Source of the DNA: Psococerastis gibbosa
Taxonomy: Eukaryota > Arthropoda > Insecta > Psocodea > Psocidae
Length of the DNA: 64,000 bases
NCBI GenBank assembly: GCA_963971405.1
Contig: OZ020484.1
Location: forward strand, 43,112,770-43,176,769
Direction: 5' to 3'
This document shows positions 11,307 to 24,300 of the stretch, in pieces (the first letter of the stretch is position 1; each line of letters begins with the position of its first letter). Made by a program: the position numbers and the translations under genes. Under the pieces are notes generated by a model. The model saw nothing but the letters and a program-made list of their open reading frames with translations. It was not told the origin of the DNA and did not search any database.

Positions 11307-12707
11307 TTATCGTCTCCTCGGTAACTCATCCGGATAGTTATGAATCGCGTAATTATGTCTAGGCCTATAAACTGTATGTTGTATGTACATTAAAGCTTCC
11401 CCAATGACACTGTTATCGTTAACAACATTTTGAGGATGGGGTGATGATTCAAAGGGTAAAGGGACATCGGGCTTTTCGTACGGGTTTTCACCCGACCACG
11501 GAATTTTCACTACTCGGCTGTTTAGGTCATATGCCAGTCTAAATAACTCCCTGATTTGAGCCTTGTGTTTCTCCTCTTGTAGGGAAAGCTCCTGTATTGA
11601 CAAGCTCATATCTTCCAGCTTTTGCTTTAGCATTTGCTCCTTTTTCTCATTGTTAGCAGACTGTCGACTGTATTCGAATATGAGAATAGCAGCAGCTATA
11701 GTGAATATAACTGTTTCACCGAGTAAATTAGCCCCCAGTTCTATTGCCATTGCTTCATTCATTGGGGGCACATTAACTGGTTGTCCTAGGCTCATCAGCC
11801 ACATTTTGGTCCGAATTTCACACCAATTATAGACTGAAAAAAGAAATAAATAAATCTACAGCCTACAAAAATAAAATTATATAAAAAATTGGTAGACAAT
11901 CATCTGTTAGCAAGGCTGTGTGAGAATTTTTTTAGTGTATATATATAATTGTATGATGTCAAGTAGAGAAATAAGTATACCGTAGGTACCGTAAGTCAGC
12001 ATTTTAAGAATCATTCCAGACATTTAGAGCTGAGATCCCGGTTCGTTAGCTATTCGAAGCACAAATACATATAATTGACAAAATTAAGAACCGATACGAG
12101 AGAACCCGTAGGTACTTTCCTATTCATCAATTAGTGTAACTACCGAGATAGTTAATGTGAGTTGCTCCGGATGGTAAATAATTGTCAAAGTATTAACTTT
12201 GGTTGCCTCGACTTTCCTATCGCAAAGCACTGAATTGAACGCTGGGACAATAGCATAATATAAGGTCAAGAGACAAGAATCAATATAATACAACACAGTA
12301 GTAAATAGTAATGACAGGATATGCCATGTATGGGGGCACGAATTATCCATAATTTTTTCCAAAAAGTAAAAGAGTAACAGAACCAACAGGAAGCTTTCCC
12401 TAGCAGTTTTGTTTTTGAATTTTGACTGACGGGATATCTACAATCCTCACCGTTTTCAATGGAACTAATATTACTAATACCTACCATAGTTATGCGAATT
12501 TTACGCATTGTTTTACTACCTATAGAGCTAGGCCTACTTAGAATAATTCACAACGAAACACTTACTTTGTGCAGGGGGCATGCAAACATATTTCCTAAAA
12601 AACGGATGTGTCTTAGCCCTTTCTTTGACAACAGTTGCAATGGGTTTACTCAATTGCTTGAGAAGTAAAGCGCCTAACTTAGCAATGGGAAATGCTCCAA
12701 TTACCAT
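11307..12707 (-). CDS. OPA3: OPA3-like mitochondrial protein (two exons)
   Basis: Exon 1 is 12707-12566 and exon 2 is 11833-11307, giving 222 residues. Exon 1 encodes MVIGAFPIAKLGALLLKQLS, then KPIA...KTHPFFRKYVCMPPAQ. It ends at a strong donor (GTAAGT) in phase 1. Exon 2 resumes after TTTTTTCAG with IYNWCEIRTKMWLMSLGQ, PVNVPPMNEAMAIELGANLL and a hydrophobic stretch GETVIFTIAAAILIFEY (about residues 84-100), followed by a coiled-coil-like segment ending EEKHKAQIRELFRLA. These are the conserved features of optic atrophy 3 proteins, which associate with mitochondria and affect their shape. The C-terminus after the coiled coil is longer than the 179-residue human form and is Pro/His-rich. The gene is divergent from DDB2. 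Confidence 0.95.
12085..12420 (-). repeat. Fragment of a divergent family R repeat
   Basis: Starts AAGAACCGATACGAGAGAACC and matches the copy at 26384, sharing GCAAAGCACTGAATTGA and GGGCACGAATTATC. It lies inside the OPA3-like intron. Confidence 0.6.
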
Positions 12708-13849
12708 ATTTTATGCCGAAATTATTAAAATAGAAACCGTCATAAGTCAAGATTAAATTGAATAGCAATTAGCAAATTAGTAAACAAAAACAAACCCGTC
12801 CCAGACGATTCACGTCAGTTGCACCAACAGAAGCAAGAAAAAAAACTCCCATTATTAATATGGCGGGGAGGCAGGCCTGCCATTGATATACATATGCATA
12901 TATATATAGTTCAGTGGGGCCTGACCAGGACCCATTTAAAGGAAGCCCTGTAAGGCATATTATACCATCTGCCGTTCTAGGGAACATAGTATGTCTATGG
13001 TCTGCACAAGCTAAGTACAGCTTTCCTTTGAAAATGGGGCCAATTGTACAGCACAAAAACAAATAACTGCGCCACTTTTCCCGCCAATTTAAAAAAACAT
13101 TCATTGAAATGATGTGTCACTACTTGCTGGCGGTCTTTCTGTGGAGAGCGCCTGAACCTCATGGTTAACTCGGCACTGACCATTCACCCACGCCCACTAC
13201 AGTGGAATATAAAGACTTTCATAATTATGCTAACAGCCTAATGAACCCCTTCCAAGATGGCGGCTAAATACCACGAAAAATTGTCTTTTGCCGGTTCAGA
13301 TAGAGCTCATATTATGGGCGCCATAATTGGCAACAATAGGACAATTTTTTTACATTACATGAAGACTTATCTTGGATGTAACCCAACATTTGTAAAATGG
13401 CCACATAATAAACCTAGCCTTACCGTATGCAACCCCTGGACGAATTTTCTAGCCTATAGCTACTACTGTTGATGCATAACAACATAGTACAGTAGCCTAC
13501 GCACTGTATTCTTATAAGCTCAGGCATTCCGTTTACCTAAAATGGCTCTACCTACACACAGAAAAATGAGTGGACATGGACCAAGGCTCTTGGCGACTTA
13601 GAAAGTGACAAGCCACCATTTTTTGGTTGCGAGAAGACACCGAACGTGGGTTGAAGAGAAGTGAGTTATACGAGGACACCACAACGAGTGTCTTGCGGGA
13701 ACTAAAAAAAAGTGACAAGCAATTAAAAGTGTGTCCGAAGAAGTAACTTCAGTTAGCTATTCCAATGCACTAGGTGTCTTACAATAACCCACACGTTTTT
13801 CTGCTGTTAAAATGACGTGACTGAGAATGACCAACTCAGTTGCTTACAC
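12708..13849. other. Upstream flank of the OPA3-like gene
   Basis: No coding exon or repeat family was recognised. A CAAGATGGCGGC motif at about 13253-13264 matches the YY1-type core and also occurs at 41863. Function not shown. Confidence 0.35.
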
Positions 13850-14255
13850 TGTTCAACTACCCTGGATGGCCCAAGGCCCAATACACTGCAGTGTCTTGTC
13901 TAATCCAACCAAATACCTCGTCTAGCCTAGCTGCAGTGCCTTATTCCTAGAGTTCTAACCCACCGAAGTGTTTTGTTTGTGTCAACCAGGTGTCTCGCTC
14001 ATACTCACTTCTGCGTCTTGCATTCACAGACCAAGCTTGCTTGACCTGCTCTCTTTAGTGCCTTATTTGAACCTACCATGTATCTAGCCCTCACTACCTA
14101 GTGTGCGTTGCTTTAACCACCCTAGTTGGCTACCCCTCCTCACTACAGTGCCTTGCTTGAACCTATAATAGGTGTAGTCTATTGCTCTCACTCACTGCTG
14201 CGTGTTGCTTTAACGAACCTAGTTAGCCATCCTTGATCACGTAGTGCCTTGGCGG
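13850..14255. repeat. Decayed minisatellite, period about 50-60 bp
   Basis: Recurring words are CAGTGCCTTGCTTGAACCTA, CACTGCTGCGTGTTGCTTTAA and CTAGTTAGC, spaced irregularly. Units are strongly diverged from each other. Confidence 0.55.
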
Positions 14256-14366
14256 GGCTACCTTAATGTACGGGGCAGCTGCTCGCATGGGACGTTATTT
14301 CCCCGGTAAGACGCCCTCCGGAGTAGCTGCCCTGTACATCAATAGGTAGCCGTGGCCACGCCAAGA
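14250..14366. mobile_element. Short imperfect foldback element
   Basis: The arms TTGGCGGGGCTACC...GGGGCAGCT and AGCTGCCC...GGTAGCC...CGCCAA are inverted. No duplication of the target was seen. Confidence 0.5.
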
Positions 14367-14399
14367 CCCTATACAAGAGAGCGAGGATAACTACAGGTT

Positions 14400-17070
14400 C
14401 GTCAGAGCAACAAGCAGAAAAGAGCAACAAGCAGAAAAGAGCAACACATGTACAGCTTCAGGTTGCGACCCTGTTTCTATACACCTCAGAAAAAGAGATA
14501 TTTAACACAAAATGCGAGGAAAAATGCGCAGCAAAGTACAATACATCGGTTGACATATATATTATTTCCCAAAATGTTCATATTGACAAATTACTGAACA
14601 AGTTCAAGTTAGCCATTTTTTTAAAATTATTTAGGCAACCGGTATCGTTTATTTTACTTTATTTTTCATTTTCCAAACGTTCAATTTTTTGTAGTTTTAG
14701 ATGAAATTCAAGTAGGCCTAAGTTATAAAAAGTTACATTCGTTCTTTAAGAAAATTGACCGTTTTGAAAGATTAACATTCAGTAAAGGACCAAACATTGT
14801 CAGGGCGCGAGGGTATAATGAAGCAAATAGTAGAACTTCAAATGCGTATACCGGAAACGCTCACATTGCGCTCATTAAACTCACTTATCAGCATCAGCAA
14901 TACTACAGGACCTAGAGGTGACGGCTGCAATGAGCTGGTGAAGAACTGCCAGCAAGGCTCAGCCAGTTTCATCTCACACGACTTTCCTGTCCAAAAACTT
15001 CGAATCCTGCTACGACGGCCGTAGCAAGGCTGAAATAATGAAAACAAAGCAAGCTCAGTGATATATTAATACCATTAATAACTTATATCAAAGTGAAGGC
15101 GAAAGTTATATAATTAGGCATGTGTAACAATAATGGGTTGCGACTAAGAGGCGTTAAGACATTTTTCTGAGCCCCCGGCCCATATATTATGTTGTTCTGT
15201 GCCCCGGCCTTTTTACTCCCATCTATTAAGTCCCCCTTACCATTCGCCGTAGGCCTACTTCTTGCACTTCACCCAATATCAAATTCTTCTCCACCAAAAC
15301 CTCCGACGCTAGTTCTCTGTAAAACCCGCGTCTATAATTAACAAAATAAGTACGCTAACAAGTAGCACAATTTTCTGGTAATTTTTTATGAAAATAAAGC
15401 TTTATTTATTATTTTGCCCCCTGGGGGATGCGACCTAGTGGGTTTCGTTTGCAATAATAATGACTAAGATACGATATATTGCATGTGACTTTCAAGAAAA
15501 TCGTTGGAGCCGTTTTTGAGAAATAATAATTATTTTAGCAGTTTTTAGGGATTTATGGGGGTAAGATGAACTACCATGGCAGCAATGCTTAAAAAGACCA
15601 GCATAATGATACCTGTATAGGGTTACCGGCTACCCTACACTGTAAATCAGGGAACGGCCGGGCTGACAGAACTGGTATAACAATCGCTGTTAGCCTATAT
15701 AGCTGAGTAGGCTGAGACCACAAAATGCTATATAATAATATATGGCTGAGACTATATACCAGTCTGTCTACGTGCGTGTCGAGTACTGGTCACCTACGAT
15801 TTAATCGTATAATATAGTACGTATTAGTTATTATAGTAGATAGATGCCTAACGAAACCGAGAATAGCACAACTTTTATCACGAATATTATAGTGAATCCA
15901 ATTATTTATTTATTTATCAATCCCGATCGAAACTCAGCGTAAAGTAGGCACCTATCTAAATTAAAGAAATTGTTCCCATTGCTATTTTAAGTAAAATACC
16001 AGTCTTAGAAAATTTAGAACATATATGCAAGAAAAAGAAGATTAGTCATAATGTCTATAGATTGTACAAATTAAGTGATAACTCAATCATTTTCCAGGCA
16101 TGTAGTAATATTTATAATATTGGATTTTAGGATAGAATGCAAATTTCACATGGTGGAATGAATCTCGCGCCATTTTCATACAAGTTGTCATCGCCGTTTC
16201 CGATTTATTATTATTATTATTTTTTTAATAGTTGGCTCTACCAATAAATAACAATAGTATAATACGCGCGTTTTCACTTTTCAATCAAATGAATTAAATC
16301 AATTCAAATAATTCAATGTAGTATGTACAAACAAATTTACTCACAAGGTAGGCATTTATTCAAAATGACATGATTTAATTTTAATATTGAACTATCGAAA
16401 ATAACCTCAGTTACATGGGGTTTCTTTCAAAATTCATAATATTCCGAATGCACCTAGGAATGCACTGCGACCGCATAGTGAATACTTGTCTGTCTGGGGA
16501 ACGACCGATACCGAACGACATTGAAAACAGCCCTCAAATGCCATTGCGTTATTTTTCAATGTATTAATAAATTACAAATTTAGTAGTTATTATGTAGCCT
16601 AGTAGGGTTAGTCGCTAGACTATGGGTAGCGCTACGGAAACGGAAGGGTTACTTATTTTCCTATAGATTCCCTTTGGCACGGCATTGCCATTGATAAAAA
16701 GTTAAGGGTGAGGTGTTCTCCGTTGATCAATTAGCACATTGTGCCCTTTCAAATACAACAACAACAAGAACCTTCAACCTTGGTTCATGGCAAAGACTAA
16801 AGAGTAATTATTGAGGAAGCCAAGATGGCGTATTTTAATGTGCAGGTTGCTTCGGGGTTTTTATTTGTAAAAAGGGTATTTTTAAGTACGGGGTCAACGA
16901 CGGTTGGTTGTTGCACTCTAGTTGCACTGTTTTAGGGTAGTTGGCGCTAGGTATTATTGACCTATTCCATGTCCTGTTCTCGTAAATTTTGCAATTAATT
17001 CTAGGCTATTGCATTAATTCTGAGGAATTTCAACAGAAGAGGAAATTTCATTTAACATTTCTTGTTGCAG
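14400..17070. other. Intergenic space upstream of DDB2
   Basis: Contains a short direct repeat (AAGAGCAACAAGCAG, about 14400-14445), a minus-strand family R fragment (about 15380-15560, around TCGTTGGAGCCGTTTTTGAG), and a family B fragment (about 15743-15795, GTCTACGTGCGTGTCGAG). The rest is A/T-rich with no ORF of note. The DDB2 promoter and a 5'-UTR exon presumably lie here but could not be placed. Confidence 0.45.
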
Positions 17071-17089
17071 ATTTCAATTAACTTCCACT

Positions 17090-18361
17090 ATGGCTCCTCG
17101 AAAAAAAACAACAACCAAGTCGACTGATGCCTCGATGCAGGAATTTCCAGAGAATGCAAGTAAGCCTCAAACTCGTTCTAGAAAGAGGTCACCAAAGACT
17201 AACTCTAACATTGAAATTCCTGAAAAACTACCCAAGAGAGAAATGCCTAAGCGAACAACATCTCGAGCAGCAGATAAAAAAGTAGAGGCACAGAATGAAG
17301 AGAAAGCAGCGAACACTGAAAACCATCATGTAAATATCAGCAAAGGAGCTGGAGGTGTAAACAAAAGTGACGGGGTAGCAACGCAGAATATAGGACCGGT
17401 AAAATTACGGTTGACTAAGTGTACACCAGCCAGGGCAGTCAAAAAATTACCTACAACTAACAGTAAACTTCAAGGAGAACATTCTATCACTGAGGAAATC
17501 GATGGTGCTACAGTATCTGAAGCGCAAGATGTGGACATGGATCAGGTGTCAGACAGTAAAGCGTCTATCGACAAGTGTACAGTAGCAGTGTCAAGTAGAG
17601 AATCGCAAATGCTATCCGAGTCAGCCGCTCATACTAGTAAGATAGAAGCTAAGTCTAAGAAAATATTATTGATCCCAGAGACTTATAGTAAAGAAGTGAA
17701 TATTAAGAACGAGGTAGTTGATGGAGATCAAGCTAAATGTGATACACACAAGAAGAATAATGCTGCAACATTCCACAGTACTTCTCAGATGCACTGCCAG
17801 GCAGTTTCTTCTAAGAGACGGACACGCAAGGATAACAATGTAGAAGCGTCAGGAAGTGTTACTCCGGCCCAATCCGGAACAACTCTTAAGACTAAGGGCT
17901 CCAAGGCTAAAGAGTTAGTGGCTAGTGACAGTGAAAATAAAGCACATACGTCAAAGAAAAAGACAGCTTATGGGAAAACCCGCGGTGAGAGCTCTAGGAA
18001 AACCGAAACTCCGTTAAATCGAAAATTTGAGCCCATGCCAGTACGTGAAGATGACTTTGCCAGTAAGCGTACCAATGTAACGAACGCTAATTTTCTGGCT
18101 AAATATCAAAGTGGTCTGATTGGTAGCGTTGATTGCGGAGTCGTCAGGAAGAGGGGCATTGTCAAGTATTTGAGGACGTTCAGTGCGGCTACGGTGGAAT
18201 TGGACTTTGATCGACGGGTTACTGCCGTGGAATGGCACCCGTTTGATAGCAAAGTGGTGGCCGTTGCGTCCAAGGCTGGTGATCTTAAACTGTGGCACAC
18301 GGCTACATCTTCTATGTCTGGGCCTGGCTTCGAAGGAATTGGGCCGGGTGGAAGCATTCAG
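17090..18361 (+). other. DDB2: DDB2 exon 1: basic disordered extension plus start of propeller
   Basis: A single 424-codon exon. Basic clusters resembling nuclear-localisation signals include PRKKTTTKS near residue 3 and SRKRSPKT near residue 31, with further Lys-rich runs in the region 240-310. No Cys/His clusters or helical repeats are apparent. WD40 homology starts near residue 365. The exon ends in phase 0 after SIQ. Confidence 0.85.
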
Positions 18362-21300
18362 GTATTGTACAGTTGGTTTAAGTTTTAGAAATAGATTGTT
18401 GCAGTCCAGTTTATGGCAACAATCCTTTACGTTCCAGTGGTGGTTAAGATCAAAGATCCGGAGTTAAGATAAGACAGGCTCTGTTACATATCTTCATGCC
18501 GTTGTAATTTAAATGGATGCGACCCCCCGTTGGTAAAGATAAACAGGGGTAACGACAGCCGTAAGCAGATGCCCGCGGTAGCAGAAAACTTGTGCAGCTT
18601 CATTAGTATAACTTGTATGTACCATGTAAGACCGTTTCAGTGACTTCTGGCTGGATACTCCTGCTGGCAAGGTTCACGCTATGAAGTGCTCAGAATTGTA
18701 CTTATTTATTGCTTTCCAATTTATACGTAGTATAAGGAAAGCTTTTTGATGGTCGAAATTTTTGATTCCGAGATTTCAACGGATTTACACGTTTTGAGGT
18801 CCCAGAAACCCAAAAAAGTGGTTTTTACGAAATGTCTGTCTGTCTGTCTGTTCACCGATTTCCGGGCAAACTACTCGGTGAATTTGGATGAAATTTGGTA
18901 TGTAGGTTCACAAAAATCATACCTCGAGACCATTTTTTATTATTTTGGGCTAAGTCAATTTGGATTTTGGGGGGGTTTTATTTTCAAAGAACTACAAAAA
19001 AACGTCTAAAAAAAGTATTTCTCAAAAACGGCGCCAACGATTTTTTTTTAATTCACATATATTGTATTCGTTATTAATGTTGACAAAATGCGGGGGTCGC
19101 TTGCCCCTTGATAGTTTGCTTCTGGGGGTTTAAAAAATAAAAATAACTAAATTTTAATAAAAAATGACTACAAAATAATTTTTCTGCGAATCGTTTCTAT
19201 CGATGATTACTACATTCAGGCATGTTTTAGGTGTTAAATTGAGTAACTAAACCGGAGAGGTTGCTTTCCCAAAAAACTATTTGGTTTTGTGCAAAAAACT
19301 TTCTTTTTTTTAAAATGAAAATTCACGCTCAAATGCATTGCGTGCCCTGCCATTATTACCGTACTGTGTGGTAATGTGTTGGCCTGACTTATCTAGAATT
19401 TACCATTTACCTCACCTCCAGTGGCGTCAGGTGGACATCCCCCCCCCCCCCGAGATATCCAAAATTTAACCATAGGAAAATTATTTACCACGAACTTACT
19501 CATTTCTTCTATCTCCTAATTGATAAATTGGAAAGCTTGTTCGAGTAAACTCGGACCTGTTCTTTATTAAAGAGACTGAGGTCGGGCCGCGATGAAAGGA
19601 AGAAACAATAAATGGGGATAGCTCGTCAGAACTAGAGTTCTGTATAGGAGGCAGGGAAAATTCGCTCCCGCCTAAAATTTCTGGGCTCACCTGCCACGTC
19701 TCTCCAATGGCTGGTCATAGGAAGCGTAGCAGGTGAGCCCAGAAATTTAAAAAAATATTCTTGGCGGGAAGCGAATGTTCCATCTCTCCTGTATAGAACT
19801 AGTCAAAGTATGGTAGCACTTACATGCAGCTGATAGGAAGTGGCATATTGTCCGGATATGGACTGTAGTCTGGTCACCACCGCCATTTGATTGGTAGGTG
19901 GGAACTTGGCTAAACGATTTTGTTGGGATATTCCATTGAAAAGCTTCTTGCCCACCAATGAAATAACAGTGGTGAACAAACTAGCGGGGTCATTCATAGG
20001 CCCAGTACACTCGGACAAGGCCGTGCCCAGGTTTTGGTTTGGGGGGGGGGGGTCCAAAATTTTTTTAACGTAATTTATTAACGAATTAATGGATAAATTT
20101 TTCAAACCATTCAGGGTCCGGACCCCATGGACCACCCCCCTGGGCACGGCCATGCACTCGGACGATTCGAACGCTGGTGACTCGTTGAGAAAACCACTGA
20201 GACTACTTCATTACATTTCTGTGAGCTGGCGTGGTCAAGATGTGTGCGGTCGACTGTCAGAAATCTTCCAGAGTGTACTCTGGTTTTCCAACGGCGGCTA
20301 TTCCACCGACTAATTTGCTTCACTAATCTTTGTGCCGACGTGGTAGCAGACATCATTAAAAAGTTGCTACCATATTACAACTTTTTTATAATAGATAAGT
20401 TAAGTATCTACATAATAGTCTCCTTAAAATGTGGCAGAGACTTATTAATGATGTCTGCTACCACGTCGGCACCACGATTAGTGAAGCAAATTAGTCGGTG
20501 GAATAGCCGCCAACTTCCCATTTGACAAATTCGTCTGTGTGTACCCGGCCTATGATATCAGAACAACAAACCGCTTAAAGTTGGTGTGGTTGAAATGTTA
20601 TATATCAGTATAAGGACCCACTGTAGCGGTTTTCAACTTTTATCAGTAATTGTGGCTGTTACAGACTCTACGGTTTGATCCGTCAGATCCAAATACGAAC
20701 ATCCTTGCAGTGTCGTTGGCTGGAACGTTTTTCAAATACGACTACATATCACATAATACAATTGTATACTTGGATACGGGCGACTTCAATAAATGGTGAG
20801 TGTCCTTTAGTCCTGTGTAGAATAAACAAAACAAGTTTCCAAACCATGGCATGTGCTTTTAAGGCGCGGTTTCCACCGACGTGCAAGTGCAAAATACAAA
20901 TACGGTGACGTGGTAGCAGACATTCAAGACTTAGGCGGGGGTTCCGACGACCTATTGCAGAATGCAAATGACATTGATGGAAATTTATGTTTTACTCTAT
21001 GCCATAGTTAAAATTGATCTATGATCATAGAGTAAAATCACAAACAAACTAAAATTAAAAAATGGCTTCATGGGATGTGTTAAGTACAAAGATTTTAATA
21101 GATTTCTTTAAAAAGAAAAATTCAAATTTCCGTCAATGTCATTTGCATTCTGCAATGTACGAACCAAAATTAATAAATTAAAATAGATTGCGCGTAGTAT
21201 ACTATAGTAGTACTATAGTACAGTATGACCGGTAGCGGTGAAACGTAGGGAAAAATGACAAAGTGAAAGGTAGCGAAAAGAAATGTGACCAAGTAGTGGG

Positions 21301-24300
21301 GTTGTAACAACAACAAAATTAAAAACAAATGAACAATTCATCATGCAGGCCTGATAACGGAATCACAGGCAGAAGTTCTGCATACTTGACCTTTGGTCCC
21401 TGGCGATCTTACTAGCTTAATTTTCACTTCGTTTGGCTTATGGGAAGAACCTCCCTCTTAATTCCGGCCACGACTGCCGAATCGTTGATTGACTCAGCTG
21501 CGGATAGGCGCTTATTCCACCTACGTCAAGAGTCAATAGTAAATGTGGTATTGACTATTGACGTAGGTGGAATAAGCGCCATACGTATTTTACCCGTTGG
21601 CTTAGGCCAATGGCCTTACCAAGTTGGATCCGTAAGAGGGGAGCATGTTTCAAACTGCGGCAAAATTGGTAGTGTACACGGCGTTGGCAGGGGGACATGG
21701 TGGGACATGATAACGCGCTGAGACTATACCAGTCAGTCTACGTGCGTGTCGAGTCCTGGTAACCTCCTGTGACTTTACGATGTTCCCCAGGTGGTTCGGA
21801 ATCCACTGTAATCATGAGGTCCACTCTGTCAGTCAACTCTCCTTTCGCCCGAGATGAAAGAGTCTGCCCTTAGGGTGCCTCAAGTTAACAATTACGTTCA
21901 CTCCCCCCGCTAGGCTGACAGGGTTGCTTAAAGCAGAAATGCTGAAAGCAGGCGTTGGAAACAACAACAACAACCCGTTGGGTCCGAACTATTGTAGTCA
22001 ACTCTGAACTCTATTCTAACCACTTTTTTCCTTGTCCCTTCTTTATAGTATGCCTTTGATGCTACTTTCTCCATTTTCTTTTGTCTGCAGGTACCTGAGC
22101 TTAGATGTCCACGGAGGTATGCGGACCATGGCCGTCGGAGACACTCAAGGTCATCTCACCATGCTCTCATATGACGGCATTAGGATCGGCGAGTACAAGC
22201 TGCACAAGAAAACAAAAATTTCTCATGTGGAATTTAGCGATATAGACCCTTATATTATCTGTACTGCCTCCAATGACAAGGTGAGCCTTAAGACTTGTTA
22301 TTTTACTATATGTATACAGTATATATATTGTATATAAACTAAAAAACAATATTTATGTTAATGGTTTCCAACGGTACTCGATGCCTTCTGGTATGATTTA
22401 GGCGTTAGATCTTTGTGTGAAAAGAAAACAGGTTTTGATTGTTTACGATGAGGAAATTGTTTAAAGTGAGGAAATCTGTACCTCTTCTTTCATTGCAACC
22501 TGTGCCACCAGTATAATGTAGTTATGCTGTCATTATCATGTTAGTGCATTTCACATCTGTCCCTTCTGGACAATGAACTTTTTCCCTCAATCCAATGCTT
22601 AAGGGTATGAAAAATCGTTGGAAGCATGAATAAATTATTTGCTATGGACCACTCATAATTATCCATAATACTGTTTAATAAATAGGAAAGCACGTGCGGA
22701 TTCACTCGCACCGGGTGTTTAGTTTCTGTGCAGTGATTTTTCCGTTAAACTGGTGAAGGACAGAATTTCGCCGAATTATTAAATAAATGGAAATATTAAA
22801 ACAATACTTTATAGTATGGTGTAACCTAACCTAGGTATTCTACAATTTGCGGAGTAAATTAATCTGATCGATTAACACATTCACTGCCATGGCTAGCGAT
22901 ATCACTAGACAGTGGTTTTCCATGTCACTCCTGCTGTAAGGAACAGAACTAATCGCCATTTGCATCCCTTGTTTGAATCAATTACAGTTTGAGTCGACAT
23001 AGCTTTGTTATATTTCATTGCCTGACAAAACCAAAAACACTGTTTTGTTTGTTGGAGTCCTCTCTTTATTTTTATCATAAGCTAAATATTGCCATGTCTA
23101 GTGATTTCAGTAGACGGGGCCTGGAAAGAGCATTTACATTTTACAAGTCTAGCGATTTCAATAGACACGGACTCTCAGGAAAAATTTGTGTGATAACGAA
23201 TTCGCTAGACATTTCGCTATCTGGAAAACTACCGATTTTGGTCTGGCAGCGAATGTGTTAAGATCAATCATCACATTTTTTATTTCATATTTCATTGTAA
23301 ATTAACATTTTTGCAGTTTGTCAAAATTTGGGATACTCGCATGTTTGGTGAAAAGAATTGTGAACCGCTGCATGTCCTTCAGCATGACTCTCCAATCAAC
23401 AGTGCTGTGTTCAGCAAGACAGACGGTGCTCGACTGCTGACCACCGACCAGAATTGCCACTTAAATATCTATCGGTAAGCCTGTTAATTGTGATAGGGGA
23501 AACGTGGTAGCACACAAATGCTTCGTAGGATTTAACTGCGGTGTCAGACTGTTGGCCGGTTAAATATTTACTAATGCCGTCAACATAATGCAAAGCCCTA
23601 CTTTTCTCCAACAAATTTTTACAAAAACAAGTAGTGTTTTATTGTACGGATGTGAAACCTGGACTATAGAAGATAAGGAACTGAAGAGGCTTGCAGTGTG
23701 TTTGAAATGTGATGTTACAGAAGGATGCTACGGATCAGCTACATACATGAATATCTAAATCAATGATTGCTTTCCTATTTATGCGTATCATAAGGCGGCT
23801 ATTCCACCGGCCAATTTGCTTGACTAATCGTTGTGCCGACGTGGTAGCAGACATCATTAATAAGTCTCTGCCATATTTTAAGGAGACTATTATGTATATA
23901 CTTAACTTATCTATTATAAATTACGTTATAATATGGTACAGACTTATTATTGATGTCTGCTACCACGTCGGCACAACGATTAGTGAAGCAAATTAGCCGG
24001 TGGAATAGCCGCCTAAGGAAAGCTTTGGGATGGTCAAAATTTTCGATTGCATGATTTCAACATACAAACCCAAAAAAGTGGTTATTACGAAATTGTCTAA
24101 AAAAATTTGTGGTTACAGCGCTCCGCTTTTTCATTTGGAGAGAAGCATAATCCATCCGCACAGACATTTCCAGCACTTGACGCCCATTCAGGCTACTTGG
24201 CATCCCCTTGAGGACATCGTCGTTGTCGGACGTTATCCAGATCCAAAACTAAACGGTATTTATACTATTTTGATGGAACAATATTGTAGTTAAGAGCAAC

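Larger units (their letters stand above)
19999..20552. mobile_element. Foldback element with two younger MITEs inside
   Basis: Outer ends are AGGCCCAGTACACTCGGACGA and its complement TCGTCTGTGTGTACCCGGCCT. An uninterrupted relative lies at 25344-25607 (AGGCCCGGTACACACGGACGA). The left arm is broken by a hAT-like MITE (20016-20154) and the body by H2 (20293-20511). Confidence 0.7.

Noticed and set aside
13257..13472. 71-codon frame starting MAAKYHEKLSF
   Set aside because: No homology, splice context or neighbour supports it. The ATG lies in a recurring AAGATGGCGGC word.
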